DNA from: Tillandsia leiboldiana
Lineage: Eukaryota; Streptophyta; Magnoliopsida; Poales; Bromeliaceae
NCBI GenBank assembly: GCA_029204045.2
Contig: CM055076.1
Coordinates: 25,430,542 to 25,494,541, forward strand
Direction of reading: 5' to 3'
DNA length: 64,000 bases
Under the pieces are notes generated by a model that was not told the origin of the DNA, made no database searches, and saw nothing but the letters and a program-made list of their open reading frames with translations. A program made the translations under genes and the position numbers. Positions 32,656 to 44,658 of the stretch are shown piece by piece; within the stretch, counting starts at the first letter, position 1, and each line of letters begins with the position of its first letter.

Positions 32656-33300
32656 TCGGGTATCAACCTTCAATAACTTTTATATACAAAATAAAAAATC
32701 TATCTAATTTTTTTACTTTATCATCATTGAATCGCCCAATCCCGATCTACAAGTCAAAGAAGAAACAGATCGGTTGTTCCCCTCAACTCGCTAATTAAAT
32801 CGACCGTACTTCTTGGAATAAAACCACGTATCTATCAAAAAAACCCTAGAAATTAGCGGAAGATAGTAAATAAGACACCTTCAAGCAAAAACTCATAAAA
32901 AAACATAAATCGGAGGCAAAAATCCCCCAAAAAGGGATCAACCACGCAAAAAGGGTAAAGCAACCGCCTTTAGGGATAAACTCATCCAAAAACGAAGATC
33001 GGAGGCAAAAAATTCACAAAAATAGATCAAAAGGAGGGGAAAAAACGCTAGATCTACATATTCAACTCCCGATTTCACGAAAAATCAAAGGATCTGTGGA
33101 TCATACCGCAGTATTTTCCGCAGTAGGCCGACATCACTGCTTCGAGGTCTCCGAAGAGGGGAAGAAAACTAGATAGAGAAAAAGAGTGAGATCGGAGAGT
33201 AGAGAGAGAAAGGAAGCGAACGGCAAATGGATTGGTGAGGGGGGTCCCCTTTTATACTCCAAAAAATATATTCGGAGACCCCCTCAACAATAGGATATTC
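32656..33300 (-). pseudogene. Promoter and first-exon fragment, second copy
   Basis: Counterpart of 14097-14720: ATG at 33134-33132, frame MSAYCGKYC, donor-like GGTATG, and a TATAAAA box upstream on the minus strand. The truncation point against the p29 copy is identical, so the join predates the segmental duplication. Confidence 0.5.
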
Positions 33301-33808
33301 TTAAACTCCCCCCTAAACTTTTCTTTTTTCATTTACACCCCTAAACTTTCAATTTTTTGGAATTAGATAATCTAAGTAAAATTCTGATTAATTGAATGGT
33401 AGTAGCTAATCAAGATACTAAATTAAACAAAAATTTTAGCTTGATTAATTTTAAAAAAGCCAAATAAAAAAATATTAGAACTTAGAAATGTGCCAATTAA
33501 GAAATAAAAAAAAATATGAGGGGTCTCTACACGTGTGTATTATAATAATGCAAGCGATAGATCCATGGTTTTAGACCGTAGAATGGAGTGGTTGGACGAA
33601 TATTTTGGAAACTTGTGGGTGCCCCTTGTGTTGTTAGCAAAGAATAAAAGGATTTTGTTTCCTTCTAAAAAATAAATAAATAAATAAATCTTATCGTACT
33701 AATTAAATATGAAATGAAATTTATTTGGATCCGTTCAAATTATCGGTCCAAAATATTTAAATTTAATTATTATTACTAGTGTTTATAATTTTATATATAT
33801 ATATATAT

Positions 33809-34425
33809 AGAGTAAAGTTTATATACTCTCAAAAGTATAAGTTCAAATATGTTTGTGATTTTTTTATCATTGAATTTGTATTGAAATTTGTGATTTTGTA
33901 AAGTCAACTAAAAAGAGAGAAATAAAAAATAAATAATACAAATCTTAATGCAATCCAAAGGTACAAAATTTACAAATATATTTGAACTTATACTTTTGAG
34001 AATATATAAGCTCTACTTGTAACAAACTAATCCTTTTCACCGTGGCGATGAAGTCGTGAATGAGCTGCGGTGAAGGAGATGATGGTCCTCACTTGAAGTG
34101 AGGAACAGGGTAGCCCGAGTAAGAGATAGAGCAGAGAGTTGTGGTTAAGAAGAGAGATATTGGGAGGGAGAAGGTTAGAGAGAGATAGAGAGATAGAGAG
34201 TAGAGAGGAGAGATTTGAGGAGAAAGCAATGTAATATTTCATCTATGTCTTTACACATAACCTCTCCACTACTTAAGCTATTGCAATACACTAATGCTAA
34301 GAATAATAGAAAATTGTATCTAAGCCTTCCAGAGTTGGGCCCCCGGTCACCCAGTGTGCCTTCTGGCTTGCCTATGGTTTCGAGGCCCGGCCCGTCACCC
34401 TATCGGGTATGGGGTTCCGACAACA
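33809..34425. mobile_element. Second copy of the MITE and candidate solo LTR
   Basis: Counterparts of 15276-15483 (MITE, about 33809-34016) and 15485-15894 (candidate copia solo LTR, about 34018-34425). The (TA)n run before the MITE is shorter here than in the first copy. Otherwise collinear, with a few substitutions. Confidence 0.5.
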
Positions 34426-34870
34426 TCGTAAATAATATATGCTAATATTATTTACGTGTCCATTCCCATGCCATTTCTAAAAATATATTACAACCACTCC
34501 CTCAAAAGTAGTTTAATTAATTTCCTACCTGGTGACTGACTTGTGATTAATGGACTTCAAGATTTGCTTTCTTACTCATTATTATTATTAGTTTGCCAAA
34601 CCTATAAATTTCATCTTAGTTGAAGGATATCTCATGTTAGATCTGATTGGTTCTATTTAGTGAGAAAATTGTTGTTTTCTTCTTTTTTTTTTCATTTTGT
34701 GCCAATATATACTAGTTATCATATCGTGTTCTTTTCAAAATAAAAAAAGAATTTCTGCGTATATATCCTGACAATAATTTCTATAATGTTGATATTTACG
34801 TGCGTCACTTTGAAAATCATATATTTATTTTTAGAAGATTCGATCGGGGCCCAGATATATTAGATCATTA

Positions 34871-35773
34871 ATGCGTGTTTGGTTCGGGACTAGAACAGGA
34901 AATAAGGGGTTTATCCCTCTTATTCTATCAAATGCACCAGAAATTATTCGGTACAGTTAGTTTCAGTACAAGCAAAATAAGCTGGAACAACAGTTCTTAC
35001 CAATTATTTTTTATTTTTATTTTTTTACCAAACTACCCCTCCTCCACTCCTTTCTCTCTTCCCAATGCACACTCTTCATCACAAATCCCTCTCTCCTCTC
35101 TCTCTTTTCCTTCATCCCATCTCCCGATGCACTCTCATCATCACAAATTTTGAAATTTTATATTTGAAATTTTAAATTTTATATTTGAAATTTTAACTTT
35201 AATTTAAGCAAATAAAATATTAAATTAAATATTATTTTCATAAAATATAATTGATTTTAATTTTAATTTTAATTTTATCTTATTTTTTTTAAGACTTTAA
35301 TCCATTAATTAAAACTAAGAAAGTAAAAGTTATTATTTGAAAATGAAAAAAATTTATGTTTAAAATTTATAATTTAAAATTAATATTATAAAATTTTAAA
35401 TTTAAAAATTTAAATGTTGAAATTTTATATTTGAAATTTTAAATTTAATTTGAGAAAATAAAATATTAAATTAAATATTATTTTCAAAAAATATAATTTG
35501 ATTATGATTTTGATTTTATCTTATTTTTTTAAAGCTTTAATCTATTAATTAAAATGAATTAATTAGATTTTAACAACTTTTATCACATATTAAATCTTAA
35601 GGGCAAAAAGGTAATTTATTCCAACCTAACCTCTTTATTCTTTTTATTCCCCATTCTCATACCAAACACAAATTTCTTATCCCTGAAACCGAACCATTTT
35701 TTCGCTCTTGTTCCTTATTTTATATCTATCCCCAGAAGAGCTAGTTCCGGCTTATTTCGTTACCAAACGAGCC
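34871..35773. mobile_element. Second copy of the 0.9 kb TIR transposon
   Basis: Counterpart of 16341-17216, beginning GCGTGTTTGGTTCGGG and ending CCAAACGAGCC. It is about 25 bp longer because a TTTGAAATTTTAAA-like stretch is repeated near 35165. TAA lies directly before TGCGTGTTTGG and directly after GAGCC, supporting a 3-bp TAA target. Confidence 0.65.
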
Positions 35774-37778
35774 TAATTATATGCAACATGCTTAATGCAA
35801 CATGCTCAATGGCCAACTGTCGGCAAATAGCCGGGATAGAATCAACAAGGAATCACTGACCAAATCCAACGAGTCATATCACAAGTCTCAATATGTCACC
35901 GACCAATCAAGTCCACTATTCCCGAATGAATGCCATAGTGTCACCAACCTATCAAGTCTATATAACTCGAACATAATGCAATAGACACGAGATGTCATAA
36001 ATCACGAAGTCACCAAATCATACTATGTCTCAAGATCATATGCTATAATCATGTCATATGAACTCTAGCAATCATAGAATACCGCTCTACTTCTAGGTCA
36101 TGATGCAAATACGAAAGTAGAGCAAACATGAACGACGTGGTGCTCAAATGCTCAACATGCAGAGTGTGTAATCAAGAAAGGAAACACGGGGAAAGGAATG
36201 TCACCGAGCATGCACCACTGAACAAACGTCAGATCGAAGTACCCACCTGAAGTCCGATGAAGCACCTAACGCCCAAAAGTGATGCAACTAGTCACCTGTA
36301 CCTACGAAAGGTACTATAAAATCATAAACCACTCGATACTAAATACCACTGTAACCCACACATCGATCCACACTCCGAGAACCATTCGGGCCATCGATAC
36401 CTTTTACCGATTCCCGAAACCTGCCGGAGATCCCCGGCAACGCACCGGAACACAACCGAACCCACATAGTGTCCTAGAGAAATCCAACACTTACCGAAGA
36501 CCACCCGCTGCCCCCAGACACACTGATTTGGGTGTCTGGGCAGCAAGACACACAAACGACGCGAGTAGGTGCGACTAACCAGAACCAAACAATACTGGGT
36601 TCCCGAGGATGCCAATTTCGGCACCGAAACCCTCCCACAACCCAACCATTGCCTCTAGACACATGAGGAAGTAAGGATGACCAGCCAACAAGGCTCGAAA
36701 ACAAACGAAATGCGCTCAAGTTGACAGAATTAAATTTATGAATAGAACCGCGATCGGACGACCGATTTGGCCGATAATCACGCCGGAATCCCAAAATAAG
36801 CACTGCGATAGTCTACGGGCATAGGACGACTAGTCCAAAGGTCAAACACAACTCATACACGCTTCCCGAGGCAACCCTCATGCAACACTTGCGCAAAAAC
36901 CCCAAAGCATACACTAAAAGCAAGATAAATACATAAAAATACAGTAATTAAGCATTTACCAAAAATTCCCACGCTTTGGAATTCAACTAACACCACTGCT
37001 AGACAGGTCTCGACGGTGTTGCTGTAGCGTCCGCGACAAAAAGGGAGCAGGCAGGGACCGCGTCGCTGCTGCCCAAGGAGAGGGGGAGACATTCAGTTCA
37101 CAAAGGATGCTGCAAGGAGGAGAGGATCAAGATCCGGGCTCACCTGTTGAGGAGGGGGCGCCCGGACTCCAGGGAGGCAGAGCAGGGCGGCGCGCGGCTC
37201 CCCCCACGCACAGGCCCGCTCGGCCTAGGCTCCGCGCGGCCTGGGCCCTGCGTGTGCACGGCGGCCTGCTTGGTCGCGTGCAGCGGGCGCCAGGTTCCCG
37301 CCAGGTGCGCCCTAGGCTGGGTCCCGCGCGGCCCACGCAAGCCCTAGGCGGCGGCGGCGGCGCGTAGCCCGCGTGCGGGGCTTAGGCGCGCGGCGGCTGC
37401 GCGGATGGAGCGCCCGAACCCATGGTCCTCTGCTTCGGCTTCGACGACGACGCAACGACGACCGGATCTAAGGGAGAAGGAGGAGGGAAATTTGTGGCTT
37501 CTTCTTGGTGGCTGTGGAGGAGGAAGAAGAGAAATTAGGGGATACTCAGGATTTAGCAAGCCCTAATCCTGAACCACCCTAAGTACCCTTCTCCACTCAA
37601 CAATTGAACTAATTTCCACTTAAGTCCCCAAGCAAAAATCTCTCCCTTTAACCCCAAAAATTCCGTTTTGAAATTTGAATTTTTGAACTAAAGTGTCCAA
37701 CGCCAACTCACCTCAACTCAGATAAAAATTATGTAAAGACTCAAATTCGGATGTTTTTAAAAAATTGCAGATATTACA
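35774..37778 (-). mobile_element. Second copy of the LTR fragment upstream of p29
   Basis: Counterpart of 17217-19238, ending TTACA at 37778 and followed by AGTAG. The GC-rich core (about 37100-37390) is almost unchanged between copies. Confidence 0.55.
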
Positions 37779-38265
37779 AGTAGTATGCAATTTCGTTATC
37801 AAAAAATAAAAAAAATAAAAAATAATAATTATATCTTTGAAGAGATATTTTTCTCTCAAGTTTAATTTTTTGAGAACGAATATCAAAAGAAAAATGAAAA
37901 TAAGTGATTTCTACATAAATATAGATACAGATAAATATTATATTCGAACTTGAGTCCGTCGTATTTTCACTTTTTATACTTATATTATTATTATTATTAT
38001 TATTGCGACTGAAATCATATTTAGCACTTTTTATACTTATAATAATAACAACAATAACTGAAACTTTATTTATTTAGCATTATTTAAATTCAATTTCTGA
38101 TTCGAATTTGAATAAAATCTCGAATTTTCGTACGTAGTACGGTTCCGGTTCAGAGTTTTGTGAAGAGACCGGATTTTTTTTTAGCACGTTTCGTCTCTAT
38201 AAGTGTATCCCCTCTGCATATCGCTCTCGAATCATCTCATAGCTGAACCTTCGCGAGAAACTCTA

Positions 38266-40972
38266 ATGGCGACCGCGAACCCTAGCCCCGTCGTCTCCGA
38301 CCAGAAGAAGCGCGCCTTCGAAGCCCTAGAGCGGAGGTTCGCCGCCGCTACCAAATCCGATCTCCTCCACGAAGATCACCTCAAAAGCAAGAAGAGGAGA
38401 CGCGATCCCTCGCGAAAACCCCAATACCACGACCCGAAGCGACCCGCCGCCGCCCTCTCTTCTCCTTCAAAATCCGATCCCTCTTCCTCCATTAGAGGTT
38501 CGATTCGATCTTGGCCACTTTTGTTCTATGGTTCGACTATTCGGTGGTGCTCGAAGAGAATTGATGTCGTGGTTTTGGATTCTTCTCAGGAGACTCGGGT
38601 CCCTCAAATTCCACTCCCCAATGGAGGATCTCAGGTTCTTATTTAATACTTTGGATTACCTCTAATTATTGTATTTATCTAAAAATCCTTCTTTTACGCT
38701 CTCTAGATGGAGAAACACATCCTGTTTATTCGGAGATCTGTGAAACAGTGCACGGAAAATTGCTACAAGCTGCTACTATGGTAACAATGGTACAAATTTG
38801 TGTTTTTGAGTTTAACGATCCTTTTTCTTAGTCGCAATTGTATCTGTAATAGTATTCCCGTGTTCGAACATTGTGAAGGATTTGAGTAGAAGGGATGCGG
38901 TCCACAGAATTGTTAGTGACATCGTTGGGAAGGGCGAAGAAGCTGGGAAGTTTGCGAGGGGAGCTAAGAGCTTAAAATTGGATAATTGGGTTTTGCTTGA
39001 TAACTTTGTTGCAAAGAACATTGGGTCGGCGGATGCCCGCATGAGAGCATTAAAGAGTCACTCGAAGAGGTCAAAGAAGCATATGTCGAGGAAGCAACAT
39101 CGGAAAGTTGGGTCATTTAATTTGCCCAAGGAGTTCCATAAGTAAGTCTTCTACTGGACACAGAACTTCCGGTATGTATTTTTGTCGTTTTTGACCGTTT
39201 TTGATAGTTAAGGTTGTATTGCTTTTGCTTAACTTCAAGGAAATTGTGTAGTTTTTACATGCATTGGTATGGTTGGGTGGGCGGAGATATTGATGAACCA
39301 TGAAAAAACAGTAGGTTGCCAGGATGTAATTTTTGCAAAATAGAAACTGAATATATAGAATAAATTTAGTTCATGCGAAAAGATGTACTGAAACCATTAC
39401 TTGAAAAAAAGTAAGACTGAGAAGTCAAGTTTGGAGCAACTGAGGTTAAGAGTTGAAAAGAATCTACAATTAGGTTATTGACCTAAAGCTGCTGGTAAGA
39501 AGGTTGGGTATAGATAGGTCGCTCTGGTTAGTACCTTCAAATTGAAGTTGGAGCAGTAAGATGTCTGTATTAATCTAGAGATCATATAATATCACTTTGT
39601 AGTCTGTATAAGGATATTTCTAGCTTGAAAGTTGTTAAAATTCTCATGTTGCCTCTTACTCTCTTTGTTAAATTTTCATTTTCTTAAAATCTTGTGACTG
39701 ATATTTCGTGCAGCTTTGATCTCTTTAAACCAATGCATGAAATGTGGAAAGAGTACATTAATGAGCTTACAAAAGAATCTGGGTAAACTTTTTTATTTAG
39801 TTGACTTGTTTTACTCTCTTCATTACTTTTTGTTTATTAATATGTACTCTTTACCTTTTTCTGCTATTGTGAGTTAATCTTTCCCTACCACATATTCAGG
39901 AAAAAGAAATTAAGCGACTGCCTGTTAACTGCTGACTTACACGGTGCCTATCTTCTAGGTAATTCATATTGCTTTGTCACGTAATATGCTTGGTTTATTT
40001 GCTTGCTATCAATTATTTTAATTACTAGTTTATACATGCAAGGAACTTATTTAGCTGTGAAATTGCAGTTGTTGAGTGCAGAGACCCCACCTTTAAAGGT
40101 TTAAGCGGTATAATGATTCGGGATACTGCAGAGACTTTTGGGATAGTTACAGAGGAAAATCGCTTCAGAGGTACCCTTTAAGTTCCAGTCAGAATAACTA
40201 GCTTAATGTTTTTCCTTTACGTATCTAAATCATTTAACTCAAAGTACTAGATACATCCTTCAGAGACAAGGCCGCCTACTCTACCTACTATAATGAGCAT
40301 CTTTTGTTTGGATATCTCTGTGTCTTCCTTCATTATGCAGTTTCGTAATTTATAGAGTGTATGATAGAAATTTGAAACTGACTACATAATTCCTCTAACT
40401 TCTCGGTGTAGTCTCTTTTTGCTTCTTAGTTGTAGTTTGATTCAATACTTGAATACAAACTCATGTGGTTTATTATAATAATATGTCCGAATTGCACCTA
40501 ACTCATCAAGTCATTACCCTTCACCCATCTTAGCGTTGCTTGTTTTGTTAGTTAAACTAGGATTACGCACTAATGGTTAATCTGACTTATGTTCCTTAGT
40601 TGACCAGACAAGCTAATTTTTTTTCTTTACAATTTGGAAACGAGCTTTTAGAGCCGCTTATCAGTAATCGTATTTGGTTTAGGAGAACAAAGATAGGCAA
40701 TTAAGATGCTGTAGAGGCTTTTCAATCTTTTTCATTCAATTGGTACATGAAACTTTGTAATTATTTTATAAATTCTCAGCCTGGTTCTTCTAGTTGTGGG
40801 AAACTGATAACACGTGTCAATGACGTCTACAGTTGTACCGAAAATTGGCTCAGTCTTTATATTCCAAGCTCGCTGCTGGAAAATTACAATTTATGGTGAC
40901 AAACTTTCGCCGAAGGGAAAGTTGAAGTCAAGTCGCTCTCGGGAGCAGCTGCAGCATCTTTTGTCAAGATAA
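38266..40972 (+). CDS. POP4: RNase P/MRP protein subunit p29 (copy E, intact)
   Basis: Eight exons: 38266-38497, 38590-38634, 38707-38780, 38879-39141, 39714-39782, 39900-39958, 40069-40170, 40833-40972; 984 nt including the stop, 327 aa. Every junction is GT/AG and phases add up without a break. p29 binds RNase P and RNase MRP RNA in the nucleus and nucleolus, acting in tRNA 5'-end and rRNA processing (family knowledge). The N-terminus is basic and low-complexity. The middle has LDNWVLLDNF and a basic SKRSKKHMSRKQHRK stretch. The C-terminal domain carries FDLFKPMHEMWKEYI, LLTADLHGAYLL and GIMIRDTAETFGIVT. The exon-2 frame is supported by a GGA/GGT change against copy C that is silent only in the chosen frame. 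An in-frame ATG upstream (38203) is not shared with other copies. The exon-4 acceptor (GTGAAG/GAT) is weak but is the only one that keeps the frame. Confidence 0.88.
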
Positions 40973-42012
40973 AGAATTTTCTTCGCAGTTCCATCTTTTT
41001 TCCTTTTTTCTTTCTTCTGAGAGGAGAGTTTTCTGTTCTGTATAATTGTATATAATAATTTATGTGTTCTCAATCGAGGAATATACGTCGCATGTAAAAG
41101 ATTTTTCTGACTGTTTATTGATTTAAATTCATTTTTTTTTTTAAGAGTAGAGCAATCTTATGATGAGATTCTACTGCAGATGGAACTTGTCCAGTTGATC
41201 TTTGATACTTTGGTTGCAATACTGGGCTTCTCCTCACAAGATTGGATTTCAGTTTTTGTGTTAATTTGTTATCGCACCTGTTCTGGTTGCATGGAACTCA
41301 TAAGATCAGGAGGAGGAACTGAGGTCAGTTTCGAAATATTTTAGCTAACTCTTTTTAGGTTGTAAAAGTAAAATATTTCAATTCAAAGCTTCTCAAGTTT
41401 CTAGTAAAAGAGTTTTCGGAGATATTCTACTAAAAAACTGTTGCTGTTCTTAAACAGCTTCATTCATATATAGTAGTATTCCAAAGGATGGAGTTGTTAT
41501 TGAACGTGTCATTTTTTACTGATGCATATCATATTGATCAAATACAATCAATAAATAATCATTAAATTTACTAAATAAAATATAAGTAACACCAACTTCT
41601 CTAATTAGAGGCTGTTAATTAAGGAGGGGGTGTTTGCTGCTTCTTATTTTTTTTTTTTTTTACAAACTTTTATAAAAAAATAAAAACTCGAATCATATAA
41701 ATATACTGACAATTTCAGTAATGTTACTCTTAGATTAGTTCAAATAAATATATAGATAGATTACGAGACTCAAAACAATTTTTACACCAAAAAAAAAGTT
41801 TTAGTTTAAAATATATTTTAGTACGGTAGCTCTTAATCCCCTCTTTTCTTTTGATTTTCTCTCTAATGTACGATCTTCTAAATAACATTATATTAAGTTA
41901 GTTCAAAGGCTCTCAATGAGCATAATTTAATTCGGTTTTAAATACGATTAGGTTTTTTTTAGGAACATCAAAAGCACAAGTAAACAAAAGGGCAGGTCGA
42001 GGTAATCAGTGA
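40973..42012. other. 3' flank of copy E and AT-rich spacer
   Basis: Probable 3' UTR to about 41060, then spacer. Duplicate homology to the copy C flank ends at 41740. 41741-42012 is private AT-rich sequence with no gene seen. The RPA-like fragment that follows copy C is absent here. Confidence 0.55.
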
Positions 42013-42017
42013 AAGGG
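42013..42017. repeat. Target-site duplication of the solo LTR (left, AAGGG)
   Basis: AAGGG directly precedes the LTR end TGTCACGCC at 42018 and is repeated at 56041-56045 directly after the other LTR end. Confidence 0.9.
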
Positions 42018-43136
42018 TGTCACGCCCCGAGTTTTAAAAATCAGGTCTGAAATTTTTTTTTTTGAAATCAGAGTTTGCAAACTGGGCGCAACAGACCGCC
42101 ACACGTATAGAAGACTCTTTATCCCAAGGACAAAGACTCCCCTATACATGCACGGCTAAAAATCATCATCAGAGATCAACAGATATATCAGTAACTAATC
42201 TAATCTACTCAGCAGGAATAATCAAAATTAAGTTATTACATCATCAGTTTTAAATGTCTAACTCACGATAAACTGGAATGAAATGCGGAAAGTAAATGTC
42301 TGCCGAAGTCGTCGATATATAATGCTCATGGGGACAGCTCTATCGTAATCGGCTCACTGGATCGTCCCGACATCTCACCACCCGACGGACCTACAACAGT
42401 CACCCGAGGGTGTGAGATACACCGGAGTGCATCCCAGTGGGCACGACGAGCCGAGCTTCAGCTAATCGTACCTACTGGGTACTAAAATCTGCGGATAGTA
42501 AGAGTCAACAGGAAAAGCTGGAAAGCATAGAGGTCTACTAGTAATCAGAATAAGAACTGCAGGTAAGTATACTGGAATCAATCATAAAACTGTAGATCAT
42601 ACATGCTGGAAAACATAAACGTCCACTCATAATCAAAATCCACAGATAAGCTAACTAGACAAGTAATCAATCATAAGCTGGCATATGAAATGAACTGGCA
42701 TGAAGCATAATCAAGTGACAGTACATATACAGGTACGGAAAATACCAGAACCAATCCAATATAACAGAACAGGAATGGGTACTGAAAAGCATGCTAGAAC
42801 ATGGGAGTATATAATCTATGCATCAATCACAAGAATATCAAGCACCCAACCAATGCCATTATTGGTCACGGGGACCTCAGGCTCATACCACTCTCTGCAC
42901 CTATCCCACTGACATAACCCCCGCACCCATATGTGCTATCTGGGGCTCACGGGTCCTTCCTCCAGACCACTTTACCGGTAAAGAACAATAGCCACGGGGA
43001 GCGACCCCGGCAATGTTCGTGAAGTACAGCAGTGCATGGCAAGTCACAATGATCAATCTCACGGTCTAGTGACCGAGTAGTCGGCACACGCCGAAATCCC
43101 AACAGGGAATCATCTGTCTATATCTATCCATCGGAA

Positions 43137-43280
43137 TCAATCAATCATGTATATCGAGTAGGGTCTATCAATCAGGATCAATCAATCATGCATATCGAGT
43201 AGTGTCTATCAATCAGGATCAATCAATCATGCATATCGAGTAGTGTCTATCAATCAGGATCAATCAATCATGCATATCGA
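43137..43280 (-). repeat. 41-bp tandem repeat inside the solo LTR
   Basis: Three full 41-bp units (43137-43177, 43178-43218, 43219-43259) plus half a unit. Each contains ATCAATCATGCATATCGAG and TCTATCAATCAGGA. Related LTRs have shorter, degenerate versions (for example around 48045-48140, ATATGCATGATTGAT). Confidence 0.9.
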
Positions 43281-43570
43281 CGTATATCAAGAAATATCTC
43301 AACGACAGGAATCAACAGGTATCATCTAATCATGCAAATCTATATCTCAATCAATCAGGATCAGTCAGGAATAATCAGGGAGTATGTATATGTTAATCGG
43401 CTGATCGTGACAAGAAATCTCAATCACAGGTCTAATCAGGTCAATGTCAACAGTGACATCATGATATGTCAAGATAGGTCATATAATCAGCGGGGAAGTC
43501 AAAAACAGGGTCCGACTGGACTAAAGCAACCAGAGGGCCAAAAAGCTAGCCCGGACCGAAGATAACCCAC

Positions 43571-43636
43571 CTGGATGAAGGCAGATCCACGAACTCCCGC
43601 ACAGCTACTGGGAGGCTGGTGCTGAGCAACTGGGCC
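43571..43636 (-). other. Conserved exon-like block in the solo LTR
   Basis: Minus-strand counterpart of 4818-4884 and 47561-47626: 66 nt preceded by TTATTCAG and followed by GTGGGTT. Core shared sequence: CAGCCTCCCAGTAGCTG. Both splice-like borders are kept in all three LTRs. Confidence 0.5.
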
Positions 43637-44653
43637 CTGAATAATGAGATCTGGTCAGTAATAGACTCACACAAATCCTTCCCGACGATCCGACAGCAAC
43701 GAAAAGCTTAAACGGGAGAATATCGCCGATTTATCGATCAAAATCCGATTCCCGGTCAACGAGGACCTACGGAACCCTAACCAGATGCCTAGTAGATTTA
43801 AAAACACTATCTAAAGGCAGCTAATATGTCCAACTTACATTTTAGTCTAATATGTTCTTAAATTTGCATAACAACATTAATTTAATTGCCCGTTTCGGCT
43901 CGTTCTTGTAATCCGGGGGTCCAACGACGACGCCGTAAGTTTCAGCGCGTTCGTTACGTCGAGACGGAGGCCGTGCTCACAATATTTGGGCCGAGACCAG
44001 GCCCATTTACAAGTTGGCCCATAACCACAAGGGCTCCAAATTAGTAATGTTGCGACTTAATATATACTTGATCTACAAGTGATCTAACTGGAGCATGGTA
44101 TACAGTAGGGACTGAGGGTAATGGGGCTCACCTTGCGCGCGTCGGAGGCCGGCCGGAAAGTCGCCGGAGCAAGGTGGTGCTCTAAGCCAAGGCTCGGTTT
44201 GGCTTCTCTTGGATCAACTCAGGCTCTGCCCTGTAGAGGGAGTGAGCATCAGTAAGAAGGAGGTCCCAGAGGATGCTCGGACCAGGCTGGGTCAGGCGCC
44301 GGTGGCCGGAGGTGCCGGCGGCCGGAGGTGAGCCCGAGTTCCACGTCTCGGGTGCATGCTTTGGAGGCTAACAACAGAGGGGGTATAGCCCTAAAATAAA
44401 TTGATAGGGAGAATTAGTAGGATCTACAGGTCTTACCTGGTGGTTGGCCGGAGCCCCGGAGCGCCGGGGATCGCCGGAAGTGTCGTCAAAATCGAAATCG
44501 GGTGCAATCCTGTAGATGAGGATCCCGACGTTAACCCTTGCATGCAACCGGATGGGAGAGTTCCTATGGACTAGAGGAGTTCGCCTGGGCGGTTTACCGG
44601 CGTCCGGAGGCGGCGGCGTGGCGCGGCGGCGGAGCTCAGGGAAGCTCCAAAGG

Positions 44654-44658
44654 CCTCT
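44654..44658. repeat. Target-site duplication of element 2 (CCTCT)
   Basis: CCTCT at 44654-44658 and again at 54475-54479, flanking the TG...CA ends of element 2. Removing the element and one copy restores a continuous solo LTR. Confidence 0.95.

Larger units (their letters stand above)
26860..41740 (+). repeat. Second copy of the 8248-23224 segment (about 14.9 kb)
   Basis: Collinear with 8248-23224 from the first base after the gap to 41740. It contains the inverted gag-pro arm, LTR scraps, orphan exon, p29 copy D, minus-strand promoter fragment, MITE, candidate solo LTR, TIR element, LTR fragment and p29 copy E. The offset shrinks from 18612 at the start to 18525 at copy E through many small losses. 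From 26860 to about 33300 differences are dominated by one-base deletions and occasional insertions, often in homopolymers; from about 33300 onward they are mostly scattered substitutions. Confidence 0.9.

Noticed and set aside
43137..43280. CRISPR-like array
   Set aside because: The 41-bp units are contiguous tandem repeats without unique spacers, inside a plant LTR.
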